From NCBI GenBank assembly GCA_019914945.1, contig CM034110.1, forward strand, positions 3,167,001 through 3,231,000: a stretch of DNA of 64,000 nt, written 5' to 3'. This document shows positions 1-11,055 of the stretch, one piece after another (position 1 is the first letter of the stretch; every line of letters begins with the position of its first letter). This DNA comes from Typha latifolia (taxonomy: Eukaryota > Streptophyta > Magnoliopsida > Poales > Typhaceae). The notes beneath the pieces are model-generated. The model had not been told where the DNA came from and made no database searches. It worked only from the letters and a program-made list of their open reading frames with translations. Both the position numbers and the translations under genes were made by a program.

Positions 1-252
1 TCTTAAATTGCACAGAAATGCCAGAAACATTAGGCATTGCTGAGATACAGTAACCTTTTTTTGGTAGAGTTAGTGATGGATAGTTAAAAAAAAAAGGCTA
101 TCTCTTAATCTTGACATAAACCTAAGACAATAAATATATATCATGAAATTGAAAATGTTTAGTTATCTCAAGAGTATATATGCCTGTGAAAATCTACCAT
201 CAAGACAAAGATTCCAACCTAGTAGATATCAAGAAGAACAAATAAGGCTCAC

Positions 253-870
253 CCTCAACCAAGATACCCATGAGTAGCGCCTCAGTTCCGGTATTGGGAT
301 ACTTGAGCTTCCTCGCCTCCAGCTCTGCCATACTAAACGCCTTCACCGCCCTCGCTGACCACCTGCAGCATCCGCAGTTGAAACAAAACCATCCCAGAAA
401 AATGAAGAGAAAAAAAAACCCAACACCCGAAAAGACAAAACAAAACCAACATAATTCCACGCACTTTGTTGTCTTCTCGCTCTCTATCCTCTCCGGCTTT
501 CTGCAAAAGAAAAACCCCAAAAATTTATTTATAATCACAAGCACAGAAGGCGAAAGAAATTGGATCAATGTGGGAGGAAAAGAGATAGAAATCGATGGAA
601 TTACGCGCTGGGGAGCATGACGAAGACAGTGGTGGAGCGGCGGCGCGGGATGGAGGAGAGAGATGCGAAAGAAAGGGAGGAAGAGAGCGGAAGAGGGCAT
701 CCGAGGAGGGAGGATTTCAGCGAGGTAGGTCTGATTGAGGAGGAGATGGGGATCGAGGACGAGGACGAGGTGGTAGGGAAGGAGAGGTAGGAGGTGGTAG
801 GGAAGGAGAGGTAGGAGGTGGTTGAGATGGGGAGGAAGGTGGAGGAGAAGAGAGCTCGAGGTGCGGCCAT
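253..870 (-). CDS. CLPT: Plastid Clp protease accessory protein (CLPT-like), 5' exons only
   Basis: Two exons are visible. Exon 1 (870 down to 605) starts with ATG and encodes 88 residues, then GC; the donor is GTAATT. Exon 2 (362 down to 253) follows a TGCAG acceptor; its first G completes an Ala codon and it reads WSARAVKAFSMAELEARK, then KYPNTGTEALLMGILVEG, ending at a GTGAGC donor. Both joints keep phase. This block is the start of the Clp-N-like fold of CLPT1/CLPT2, which bind the chloroplast ClpPR protease core; family knowledge, not shown here. Exon 1 is rich in Ser, Thr, Leu and Pro with almost no acidic residues, as expected of a chloroplast transit peptide. The remaining exons lie beyond position 1; nothing in 1-252 looks like exon 3. 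CLPT1 and CLPT2 cannot be told apart from this part. Confidence 0.85.
363..604 (-). other. Intron 1 of the CLPT-like gene
   Basis: A 242-bp intron with GT at 604-603 and AG at 364-363. The donor after CCCAGCGC and the acceptor TGCTGCAG are the only pair that joins the transit-peptide frame to the Clp-N-like frame. Long open frames across this interval on both strands are read-through of the intron. Confidence 0.75.
767..814 (-). repeat. In-frame 24-bp tandem duplication in the transit peptide
   Basis: Two identical 24-bp copies (767-790 and 791-814), with a partial third after them. They encode a repeated eight-residue block, TTSYLSFP, inside the predicted chloroplast transit peptide. The length is a multiple of three, so the frame is kept. 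Confidence 0.85.
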
Positions 871-987
871 CTTATCCTTCGGGCTTTGCTTGCTAGCTTC
901 GCTTGCTCTCTCTTTCTCTCTGTTTGTTTTAGTAGATCGTAGTATAGAGGAATTAAGAAATAAAATAAGTAAAAGTCTATTTCTTCT
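871..987. promoter_or_regulatory. Short intergenic spacer between CLPT-like start codon and tRNA-Leu
   Basis: Only 117 bp separate the CLPT-like ATG (minus strand) from the tRNA (plus strand). The spacer must hold the 5' UTR and probably part of the promoter of the protein gene. It contains a CT-rich tract near 901-925; I see no convincing TATA box for the minus strand. Confidence 0.35.
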
Positions 988-1027
988 CTAGAGATGGCCG
1001 AGTTGGTCTAAGGCGCCAGATTAAGGT

Positions 1028-1060
<33 letters not shown>

Positions 1061-1068
1061 TCTCAACA
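988..1068 (+). tRNA. tRNA-Leu (anticodon AAG), acceptor stem imperfect
   Basis: A class II tRNA with A box TGGCCGAGTTGG, anticodon arm CCAGA-TTAAGGT-TCTGG (anticodon AAG, Leu), a long variable arm, T arm GTGGG-TTCAAAT-CCCAC and a T run at 1076-1080 that could stop RNA polymerase III. The 5' acceptor strand CTAGAGA pairs with TCTCAAC only at five of seven positions; positions 1 and 3 are C-C and A-A mismatches. The body is canonical, so this is either a recent pseudogene or a gene with a damaged 5' end. Confidence 0.8.
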
Positions 1069-1961
1069 AATAAATATTTTTCACGATCTTTTCTAAACTT
1101 TACATTTAACACCCTATCGTTTATGTTATTATTACTACATGTATTTTTAGGCAAATACTTCAATACCCGTATAAAAATTAAAATTACTATTTGACAGCAG
1201 TAATAGCCAGGTTTTACCCATCCGGTATCAGTTCCAACCCCTAAAATTGCTTGAAAAGAGCCATATTAGTCCTTTTTAGCACTCATCCATCTCTATCTTT
1301 TCTCGCTTTACTCTTCCCCTCTTTCATTGACCTCCGATCTTTTCTCGATTTGTCCTTTTCTTTTCCCTTCGATCTCAATCCATGACTTCTATCACTGAGT
1401 CGGCAATCTTGATCTCGACTCGGGTGAGGAAGCCCTCCTTCACCGACCTTCGATCTCAATCCATGGGTTCAATCACCAGATCAGCGATCTCGGCTCAAGC
1501 GAGGAAGCCAACCTAGGCTTCTCGATCTGATCTCTTGGTAGCCTTCACTTCTTTCTTTTTCTCGATTTATTTATTTATTTTGAAGTGCTTTCCAACATTG
1601 ATCAGTTTCTTTTTCTAGATTTAGGAGAATGAATTTCTATTCACATCATCGTTCTTCATTATTTGTTTCTCGGTGTTTAGATTGATGTTATCTTGCTATG
1701 AAGATTACACAAGGAAGAAAATATACTTATCAAAGAGGCATTATTTTGCGTATGGATGCTTAGTCTATGATGAGCTCTCCTAGAATATCAAGGGTTTGCC
1801 TTCTGCCGTTAGTTGCCTATACTAGATTCTTATTTTCTGCATGTGCAAGAATGATATTAGTCCTATTCTTGTTTTTTGTCCCTCAAAATGATGTAGAGCT
1901 ATCGAAGGTTTGCTGGGTTCTTCTTGATTCATATCTGGATGTTTGTTACAAACCAAGCTTG
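1069..1961. other. Intergenic region, no gene recognised
   Basis: Non-coding, AT-rich with pyrimidine-rich parts. A short phrase (CGATCTCAATCCATG) recurs at about 1370 and 1450, suggesting an old local duplication. No protein, RNA or transposon end is recognised. Confidence 0.4.
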
Positions 1962-2235
1962 GATCAATTTAGTCGTAATAAAATTATAAAAATTTAGATG
2001 GCGATAGACTCGGAAGTTAGGGTTCTAATGGTTTTGATTTCATATAAATTTAGATATCGGGATGAAAATATATAAATAAAATAGTGAAAAAATGTCAGAA
2101 CAGAATATATTGGTAAATATCCAATGTTGCTACAGTCGTCGGAGAGTGGGAGGACAACCAAGGGTAGTGATGGACGACCATATAGAATGGTGGTTGTTGG
2201 AGAAAAGTGGAGGCTAAGATTTGAAAGCTTTGGAG
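1962..2235. repeat. Dispersed repeat shared with the left end of the F sequence
   Basis: Resembles 22635-22840 in the same orientation: both have TTATAAAAATTTAG, then a phrase ending TTCTAATGG, then TGGTAAATATC and CGTCGGAG/CATCGGAGG with a GTGG/GTGAGG-rich tail. The second copy lies at the edge of the F LTR-like sequence, so this is probably an F fragment. Confidence 0.5.
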
Positions 2236-2586
2236 GTTATACGACTATGATCTACTCCTAGAAAAGTAAAGACGATAAAACGGTAAATACGATAATAAAA
2301 AAAATAACTAAACTCAATTAATTCTCAATGTTTCAATATTTCGATGCCTAAACAAAATAGCCCAACCCCTCTTTATGTAACAACCTATTTGTAATAACCC
2401 AATCAAAAAAAAAAAAGAATTTTGCATGGCACGACGTGGTCAGCCATAATGTGGCCGGCCTCGTGCCATGGCTGCTGGCGTGGGCGCTGTCCCGGCCAAC
2501 CAGGCTGGGCTAGCTAGCTCCGGTGGGCCCGTCGGTGCTGCAGCCGCAGTGCTGACATCCCTACCACCTCTCTCTTCCCCTTTATA

Positions 2587-2621
<35 letters not shown>

Positions 2622-2878
2622 CTGTTATCACCGCCGCCGCCATCCTTGGAAACCACCACCGCCACCTCCGCGAGCGACAGTGAGCCCCTCTCCCTCTCTC
2701 TCTCTCTCGCTCACACCCGAGCTCGGGCTCGTTAGAGCCGAGCCGCCGGTGCCCTCCCCTCCTCTCTTTCTTCTCTTCTTCTCTTCTCTTCTCCTCTTCT
2801 TCTTCTTCTTCTTTCTTCTTTCTTCTTTCTTCTTCTTCTTCTTCCTCAGTTGCTTCTTCTCTTCTTTGTTTTCTGCTA

Positions 2879-2903
2879 CAGTGCTAGGCTCGGCCCAGCA
2901 CTG
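2879..2903 (+). other. LTR A hairpin, one mismatch
   Basis: Arms CAGTGCTAGGC and GCCCAGCACTG around TCG, with one unpaired position. A second, more degraded arm pair follows at about 2912-2937. Equivalent to the perfect pair at 13043-13099. Confidence 0.6.
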
Positions 2904-3334
2904 TAGCAGGCCAGTGCTGGACCAAGCCCAACACTAGTGTAATAATCCTTATTTTCATTATTTAATTATTTAGATATTTCTTTCTTAATTAATACAAATA
3001 GATTTAGACATTAATTATTAGATAATAATATATATTCATCAATATGATTATTGTTGATTATAATTAGTTAATGATTAATTAGGTTATAAACTATTACGTA
3101 TAAATATAGGTAATACCAATATTTATTTATTTATTTACTTATATGTCTAGTAGTTTAATAGATAGATTTGTAAATAATAATTATTAGATTTATATTCTAA
3201 TATTCTTATGATATATATATATATATTAAGTAATTCTATTAATTTATTATATATTATTATTCTACAACAAATAAAATACTAGGCTTATTTAGTTATTTAT
3301 TTATTATTTTATTGAGTAAAGACTGCATAGTCCC

Positions 3335-3430
3335 TAATTAATCAAGATAGAGTATGAATTATAAATTTAATTATAATTATAATTAATCAAGATAGAGTAT
3401 GAATTATAAAATTAATTATAATTAATTATA
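3335..3430. repeat. Tandem duplication of ~48 bp in LTR A1
   Basis: The phrase AATTAATCAAGATAGAGTAT and its AT-rich continuation occur twice in a row. Only one such copy is seen in the other A LTRs, so it is private to A1. Confidence 0.6.
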
Positions 3431-4974
3431 ATTAGATCAATAATATACTTATAGTTATTTATCCTTTTATTTTATTTTATAATTATATATTTAGAAATAT
3501 TCTTATATAAAAGAAAACAAACATCTTCTTCTTATACTATAATTAGCATTTTATGATAATAGTATAATTATAGTATTTGAATTGTATCTATAATATAGAT
3601 CTAGTTATGTGATGAAAAATAAAAAGAAGTAATTCTAAACCTAATAAACTTTTATATTTTAATTGAATTAATTCTAATTAGATAAACGGCTAACATCATA
3701 CTACTTAAATATTTTCAGATTCTGAATCCCTTATTTGAGACATCGTGGACCTTGCTAGCGATGAGTGTCACTCGGTTGATTGGTGGATGTGAGGGATACG
3801 TGGTTTGCGTCTTCTGATCAAGTGTGAGTAGTCTTATCCCCTAGATGCCTTTCTCAAATTAGATTATATTATATATTATATACATGCATGTTTTGGCCCC
3901 CACCATGATTATATGACTTTATCTAGAAATGATTACAGTCGAGCATATTTTTATCATGCATAGAATTAGGCTGATCTTGGATAGGAGTATCATAATGATA
4001 AATAAAGATAATTAAAGATGATTATACTATTATGACTTTGTGTCGGAGTGATTTCTAGTATGAGTATGCATGTGATAGACTAGTAGGAGTATGCATGTGT
4101 TAGATACATAGTTGGAGTCGGCATTGCATTATTTTTCTCTTGATTCCTATTCCACCCAAATTCTTGTTATGCATTGACTCGTTATCATACTGGATATATA
4201 CATGTGATCTGGCATTTAGAAGAAAAACATGAAATGTGATTGATAGGATAGTTGATAAAAAGCGTGGGAATACTCGAGTAGGCGTTAGGGTTAGGGGTGT
4301 TTGGAGTGATGATTATTGTCGCTGATATACGATATCTCGTGACCCATGTCCGAGGTCAGTTGAGTCTATGCGCACAGACAATCGGACATATGTTGTTCGT
4401 TAGGGCATATGTGGCGAGTTATTCTCACGAGGTTTCTATCAACTTTGTGGGTGCCTGGTCTAGATGGATGTTGATACCCTAGCGGGTGGCGAGGTATGAT
4501 TATATTTGAGAAACTCTTGCGAGTCGCGGAGTATGCTCTAAGCCTTCGGACATAATGTTGAGACCGGGTACCGGGTGTTGACTGTGCACAGTGGTCTAAT
4601 ATGTTGATATTATACCGAGATGTCGGTGATGATTGTGATGTTGAGAAATGCATATGATTTCATTATCATCTGGTTACCTAATTATCGAGTGATCAATATG
4701 CATCATATATGGTTGCATTTGATATCATAACATGGTCATGGTCAGCATGCATCATGTGTCATATTTGAGAGAGAGTTGTGATGATAGTATAACATGGAGA
4801 CCTGTTTACTCATTGTCAAGGATTATATACTTCTTATCAGTTACGACATATTATCTACTTTTTATTTATATATTATTGAGGATACATTCATATACTCATT
4901 CATGACATAATGCTCTTGTTAATTCATATTATCCAATACATGATTTACTCTTTGTTTGATATCACTTATTCGGG

Positions 4975-5040
4975 GTAAGGTTTATTCACTAAGCCTTTTG
5001 CTCATGACTCTCTTTATTTCTTTCTTTTTAACCCCCACAG
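4975..5040 (+). other. Intron-like conserved block of LTR A
   Basis: GGGGTAAGG, about 45 nt with a CTCATGAC phrase (branch-site-like), a long T/C tract, then CCCCCACAG. The same layout recurs in the A copies near 14890, 22375, 25950, 51460 (reverse) and 61350 (reverse). Splicing is only an inference; 66 nt is short for a plant intron. Confidence 0.35.
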
Positions 5041-5326
5041 ATATTATGGTACGTGATATCACCTTGAGATACCCTGATGAGATATTTTAGAGCAAAGATG
5101 AGGTAAGCTATAGATGCGAGACAGTATAAATGATAGTTTATATAGAAATTGAGTTGTACTAACATTTGATATTTGTACTCTTTTGTATTAGACGATGATC
5201 TGTATGATACAGGTCGAATCATGGCATACTCTTGTATTAGTCGTTTTAGTTGTATCTTGATGGTTTGTTGTGGCCTGTGTGGGTCCTGCTAAATTATGTA
5301 GTGATTTAATATACATTCATATACCC

Positions 5327-5627
5327 ACTGCCAGAGCCAACCGGCTACGACCAGCTAGCAACGGCGGGCACGAAATGGAGGCCACACTGTGGCCGACCTC
5401 GTACCCATGTTATTTACTTTTGGTGCATGGGGGTGCCACGCACCCCCTAGCACCACTGCCAGAGCCAACCGGCTACGACCAGCTAGCAACGGCGGGCACG
5501 AAATGGAGGCCACACTGTGGCCGACCTCGTACCCATGTTATTTACTTTTGGTGCATGGGGGTGCCACGCACCCCCTAGCACCACTGCCAGAGCCAACCGG
5601 CTACGACCAGCTAGCAACGGCGGGCAC
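5327..5627. repeat. 128-bp tandem repeat, 2.35 copies
   Basis: Copies at 5327-5454 and 5455-5582 with a partial third from 5583. They are identical where I compared them. The unit contains a piece of the LTR A head (GGCCACACTGTGG, CCTCGTACCCATG) plus GGGGGTGCCACGCACCCCCT, a short inverted repeat. It lies where truncated LTR A1 meets LTR A2. Because 128 is not divisible by three, the open frames here are not coding. Confidence 0.9.
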
Positions 5628-6765
5628 GATGCCGCTACAGTTGTCGGTTTTCCCCCTCCCCATCGCCTCTCTCTCTCTCTTAATTCTCTCCCCTCTCTCT
5701 CTTTCAGCCTCTCTCTCTCCTCTTTCTTTCAAACTCTCTTTCTCTCTCTCTCATTACTACCGTCGTTGACCTGCCACTACTACCGCCATCGCCATGGTGG
5801 CCAAGGTGAGCTTCCTTTCCTCTCTTCTCTCCTCCATCCTCTTTTCTTTCGGCCTCTCTCTCTCTCAAACTCCTCTGGCCAATACCCTCCCCGCCAACCA
5901 ATTCCGCGCTCCCTTCCCTTCCCTTCTCTATTTTTCTCTTCTCTTCTTCTTCTCTGTTCTTTCATCTCCTCCTCCTTCGATTCCTCTCTCCTAACTGCAA
6001 TAATGTTGTGATAGTGTTTTCTCTTTCTTTTTTATTTTTATTTTCTTTCTATTTTTCCTTTTAATTAAGTATTTTATGTTAGTTATATATATATATATTT
6101 AGTAATATAATTATTAGCTAATTCTAATTAGTAGAATTTATTATATTATAAACACCCAATTATACCTATTACTTACGTATAATATTACTTGTATATAATA
6201 GATTAATAGTTAGCTTCATTAATTATAGTCATGAGATTTATAAATGTACCCTATAATTATATTTTTATATAATGAAATACTAAACTTTGATAATTATTTT
6301 TATATGACTGGATAATGATTATTTTATGTGTAATTAGCAATCAATAAAGTAGAGAGTAAGAACCACAAAAATTAACTATAATTAGATTTCTTTATCTATA
6401 CTTATAATTATATATAAGCCTCTTGTTATTGTTTTATAATTATAAACTTATATTACTTTTATATAAAAAGAACAACCTTTTTAATCTTATTTCATCACTA
6501 GCATTTTAATAATAATAGTATATTTATAACATTAAAACCTAATAAACCACTATATTTTACATGAACGGATTCTGATTGGATAAATGACTAACTTAGTACT
6601 ACCGACCATCATATTTTACACAAATGGATTCTAATTGGATGAAAAACTAACTTTATGCAATTCTAATATTTTTAGATCCCGAACTCCTTATTTAAGACCC
6701 CGTGGACCCTATTAGCGATGAGTTAATACTCGATTAACAGATGTAAGTGATACGTGGTTTGTATC
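5583..6765 (+). mobile_element. Family A LTR, copy A2, first part
   Basis: Continues the LTR A order: CT-rich tract at 5670-5750, AT-rich body, and the GAACTCCTTATTTAAGACC phrase near 6680. It is interrupted at 6765 by the C element; the next LTR A bases resume at 17265 after the duplicated GTATC. Confidence 0.7.
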
Positions 6766-7517
6766 TAATGGGTTCTTGTACCAAAAAATCGGCTATGGAA
6801 CAATTCGTTAAGATCTAAATTTATTACAGGAATCAGTCCATGTAATTGTGGAAAAATATTCGTCAGATATTCTCCTGGTCAAAAAATTACGAAACTAAGT
6901 GGATTATATTCTTAACTTCTTGATCTACAACTTTCGTATGTATGCCCTTCGCAGATTCGAACTACAACTGGGACAAAAATACGGAATAACGTGGGTGATG
7001 GTGGTGGTGACAGGTGGAGTGGATATTAGGGTTATGGTTGGGTATGGAGGTGAAGGTGGATGGTGGATATGATTAAAGGATATAGACGAAGGGAACTAAG
7101 TGGTCGAGATCTCAAAGAAGAAGGGTGACTAGACAGTTGAGGGAGATTAGAAGTTAGGAGAAACCTTGCCAACGGTAGAGGTGGAAGGATGGTTAAGAAG
7201 GAGGGAGATTAGGGTAGATAGATGATAAAGAGGCAAGAAATCAATATTCGCATACCATAATGAATTTGGCTGCCATCTACATATATATAGAGGCTAGCCA
7301 ACAAGTACTAAAATAATAAGTAACCCTAATTCTAGAAGATTCCCGTTGATCGCGTTCGAACGCGTCTGATTGTATTCGAACGCACAAAAGACGTTCTCTG
7401 TATGTGCGAATGCCATGCAAGCGTTCACAAGGGTGTTCGAACACAACTTACATAAATTTTATTTTAATGAAAATAAATAACTAATGTAGTAAGAAAAGAT
7501 CCTAACTAAATGTATTA
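6766..7517 (-). mobile_element. 3' LTR of the C element
   Basis: On the minus strand it starts TAATACATTTAGTTAGGATC and ends ACCCATTA, degenerate forms of TGATACA...CCCATCA. It carries a GCGTTCGAACGC-type array at 7340-7445 and a TATA-like TATATAGAGG downstream of it. It aligns along its whole length with 16489-17264. Confidence 0.85.
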
Positions 7518-7527
7518 GCCCACCACG

Positions 7528-7538
7528 CTTCCCCCACC
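7528..7538 (-). other. Polypurine tract of the C element
   Basis: GGTGGGGGAAG on the minus strand, 10 bp before the 3' LTR: the expected plus-strand primer site. Confidence 0.65.
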
Positions 7539-7544
7539 TTGCCC

Positions 7545-9075
7545 TCAAGGTGAAAAATCGGAGAAATGCTCTAAGATATCAGTCTCCAACTCCCTTGTCG
7601 CCTCATCGGATGGCTTACCAAGCCACTTAACTAGAATCTCCATCTCCAATCTAGTACCATGTCGTCGTCGGCACCTAGCAAGTGCACGAACTGGCTCTAC
7701 GATCTCAATTTCCTCCAATGGCTCTGGTAGAATTGATCCAATGATCTCATGATCTCCAATCCACTCCCTCAACAATAAAACATGGAAGACAGGATGCACT
7801 CTCGACCCTTTCGATAACTCCAAACGATATGCAACCGGACTAATACGCTCTAACACCCAAAACAGACCAAAGTAGTGATGAGCTAACTTTTGGTTACGCA
7901 TCGGATGCAAGGTCACCTGCCGATATGGTTGCACCGTCACAAACACCCAACTCCCTATGGCTGCGATCATAAACTTGCTTCATACGGTTTTGAGTAAGTT
8001 TAAGATGAGCACACAACCTCCTTAGTGTGGCGTCTTTATCCATCAAGGCTAAGTCCACCTCTGTTCGATCTACATATGTCACTGGATTATAAGCACGTAA
8101 TGTCGGAGCCATGCGTCCATACACTACCTCAAATGGAGTCATGTCAATGCTGTTATGGCAGGCGGTGTTATAAGATCACTCTGCCTACGGTAAGAACTCC
8201 AACTATCGTCTCCGCATCTCTCCAATAAAGTACCTAAAATACTGCTCAATGCCTTGATTAACTACCTCGGTTTGGCCATCCATTTGTGGATGGTAGGCTG
8301 AACTAAAGTTCAATCGAGTCCCCTACAATCTAAAAAACTCCGTCCAAAAGTCACTCATAAATACATGATTACGATCCGAAACAATCGTGCGTGGCATGCT
8401 ATATAACTGAGCAACATCTTTAATAAAAATTTCAGCCACCGATTTGGCTGAAAACGGATATGATAATGCCGAAAAATGCACATATTTGCTCAATCTGTCA
8501 ACCACCACAAAGATAACTGAATAACCACGTACTAGTAGAAGACTCCTCTATGAAATTCATAGAAATGTCTTCCCAAACACTGTCCGGTATAGGTAAAGGC
8601 TGAAGTAATTTGGCCGGTTTCAATGTGGTTGCTTTAGCCCTTTGACAGACTTCGCAAGCATGGACAAAACTCTTCACATCCTACCTCAAGACACCCTCAT
8701 GACCCGCAACTCTAAGATATCCTCCTATAAGTCCTCAAGACACCCTCATGACCAGCCTCTGGAGGTTGGTGGAAGTGCTCTAATAATTTCTGTCGCAATC
8801 CATCATTTGTGGGCACTCGAATGCATCCGTAGTCCAGTAGCAAACCGCCTCGATTCTCCAACTCTGGATGGTGCTCCGAATCATCCAACACCTCTTGCAA
8901 CAATCTCAAAACATCTGGGGTTAGATATACATGCATACCTCAACTCGTCAAGGAAGGAAAAGGTAGGAGAAGAATAGGCTGCAAGCTCGGCGATATCAGG
9001 TTGGCACAATAGTGCATCCGTCATTCTATTTTCCGTTCCCTTCTTGTATTGGATTTCATAATCATACCCCAACAA
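7545..9075 (-). pseudogene. C element integrase with chromodomain-like tail, broken
   Basis: Reading down from 9075: the RNase H/integrase linker (NRMTDALLCQPD), the zinc-binding region (LLEHFHQPPEAGHEG, 8936-8712), the catalytic core (MVVDRLSKYVHFS, then IVSDRNHVF, 8508-8323), the C-terminal region (TPFEVVYGRMAPTLRAY, 8142) and YRLELSKGSRVHPVFHV (7970-7545). The last part ends EILVKWLGKPSDEATREL, a chromodomain-like segment typical of chromoviruses. The first catalytic Asp appears as Asn (MNFIE near 8550), and there are several frameshifts. Not functional. Confidence 0.8.
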
Positions 9076-9166
9076 TTTTGTGGCCTATCTCTGCTGTGCC
9101 GAAGTATGTATGCACTATCCAATAAAGTATGGAAGGCTCATTTGATCGGTTCGGATAATGAATTGA

Positions 9167-9995
9167 CTATCGATCAAATAAGGTCTCCACTTTGTCACCG
9201 CATGCAGAATTGCCAACATCTCTCTCTCGTAAGTCAATAATTATTGAGATTTTTGTGAACTCTTTGGTGAAATTCGGTAGCGCTACAATAGGCGTCGTTG
9301 TCATTGCTGTTTTTAGTTTTTCAAAGGCTGTAGTGGCTTCATCTATCCATCTAAAAGATTCCTTTTTCAACAAACAAGTGAGAGGAGTAGTGATCTTGCC
9401 ATATCTGGCGACGAATCAGCAATAATATCCGGTCAGCCCCAAAAATCCTCTCAATCTGGTGGTAATAGTAGGAATAGGCCAAGCGGTCATGCATGCAACC
9501 TTTTGAGGATCTACCACTACACCTTCTGCTGAAATGATGTGGCCTAAATACTCCACTTGTGGTACTCTCCATATGCACTTGGACTTCTTGATCTTCAATT
9601 GATTTTGCCTCAACAAATTCAGCACATCCTCCAAATGCCGCCAATGCTCCAATTCCATCATACTATACACCAAAATGTCGTCAAAGAATACTAAGATATA
9701 CCTTCACAAAAGAGGTCGAAATATATCATTGATGAGACCTTAAAAGGTAGCTGGAACATTAGTGAGATCAAAAGGCATCACCCGGAACTCGTAATGCTCA
9801 TCCGGAGTCCGAAATGCAGTTTTGTTCACATTCGTCGGGTGAACTCTAATTTGATGATACCCCCTCAAGTCAAGCTTACTAAATATAGTCGCCCCTGCAA
9901 GCTCGTCCAGCAACTCCTCGATAACCAGAATAGGATACCGATCGTTGATGGTAATAGTGTTTAGTGCTTCATAGTCAACACAAAATGCCATGTCC
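9167..9995 (-). pseudogene. C element reverse transcriptase and RNase H, broken
   Basis: RT palm motifs are visible from 9991 ([45 protein letters not shown]). The catalytic FFDDIL lies near 9700 in another frame. The thumb follows at 9673-9416 (VEYLGHIISAEGVVVDPQK, FLGLTGYY), then the start of RNase H (FRWIDEATTAFEKLK, 9373). Stops and frameshifts separate the pieces. Upstream (9996-10431) is the PR-RT linker, with traces such as the proline-rich PHRIEI-type region in broken frames. Confidence 0.8.
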
Positions 9996-10431
9996 CGTCC
10001 TTTTTTCGCACCAATAGCACGGGGGATGAATATGAGCTACGACTTGGTTGTATGAGGCCTTGCTCTAACATTTCGACTACTATCTTGGAGATAACTTCTT
10101 TTTGCACATGTGGATACCGATATGGCTCACATTTGCCGGTGCAGCCCCGGGTACAATCTCTATGCGATGGTCCGGTGCTCTCTTTGGTGGCAACTCCTAT
10201 GGCTCCTCAAATAGTCTAGAAAAGTTATCTAATAAATTAGATAATTCAATGGTAGTACTTGAACTCATTTGAGGCTCATCTCTTACTGGTCCTAACTAAA
10301 GAAGATAGGCCAAATCATACGCACAAGACTGCCCCATCATAGGCTGCATCGCAGGAATCAGCGAAGATCGAACTCCATCAAGCCGCACATCTTTGTTTTC
10401 TTGTTTAAATTTCATCCACATGCTCTAGAAA

Positions 10432-10977
10432 TCAAATGTGATGGGTCCCAAACTTTGTAATCACTGAGTGCCAAGGATAATATCCACTTCTCGCAATGCA
10501 ACGGATACAAGTCCACAATGATGTCTTGTCCTTACACCTGTATACCGACCGGCGACACAAGCTCTCTATCTTAAGTTTCGTGCCGTCTCCAATAGCAACG
10601 TCAAATCCCGTAGTCAGTTCGGCATTCGACCCCAATCTCCTCACTAATCTCTCATCTAGAAAGTTGTTTGTACTCCCCAAATCGATGAGGATGTGCACAC
10701 AATAATTTCTAACGAGTCCGTCTACTTGTAACATCCTCGGCGCGGAAGTACCCGAATATGCATGCATCAATATTTCAGCTTGGATATCTTCCTCCGCGCC
10801 CTCCTCAACGGCCTCCTCATGGACCTTTTCTGGACACTCTCCATCATCAACAACCTCATCATCCTCCTCGAGACTGTCGATGAGCATCACACTCTCAATT
10901 GATTTGGTACACCGATGACTGGGGTTGAAACATTCATCGCATCGAAAGTAAAGGCCCTTTGCTCTTTGCTCCTCCAC
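10432..10977 (-). pseudogene. C element gag C-terminus and protease, broken
   Basis: Contains CDECFNPSHRC, a variant of the CDEKF-PGHRC zinc-binding motif of plant chromovirus Gag proteins, an acidic linker (SLEEDDEVVDDGE), and a retropepsin active site (VHILIDLGSTNNFL). The usual D-S/T-G is D-L-G here, so the protease residue next to the catalytic Asp is changed. The frame is broken on both sides. Confidence 0.75.
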
Positions 10978-11055
10978 CTAGGCAGGTGTGAGAGTTCGAA
11001 CATGGGTCTTGTGCCTCCTCTAACATCGAAAGAAGGTCTCAAAGATGGTCGTGGT

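Larger units (their letters stand above)
2390..5326 (+). mobile_element. Family A LTR, copy A1 (3' end missing)
   Basis: Starts TGTAATAACCCAATC; a related TGTAACAACC lies 14 bp before, at 2376. In order it shows a GC-rich head, a TTTATAG TATA-like site near 2582, a (CT)n tract, a CTT-rich stretch, a hairpin at 2879-2903, a long AT-rich part, the phrase TTATTTGAGACATCGTGGACC near 3730, the paired repeat near 4470-4530 and the GGTAAG...CACAG block at 4975-5040. The same order is seen in the other A copies (12339, 30792, 50896, 60793). It breaks off at 5326, before the expected ~0.7 kb 3' end. Confidence 0.75.

Noticed and set aside
200..700. 166-aa minus-strand frame as a single protein
   Set aside because: It is exon 2 of the CLPT-like gene plus read-through of both introns; splice sites with correct phase explain it better.
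5270..6011. Open frames of 102-164 aa with repeated PTGYDQLATAG-like segments
   Set aside because: Produced by the 128-bp tandem repeat; each unit shifts the frame, so the repeats are not a protein repeat.
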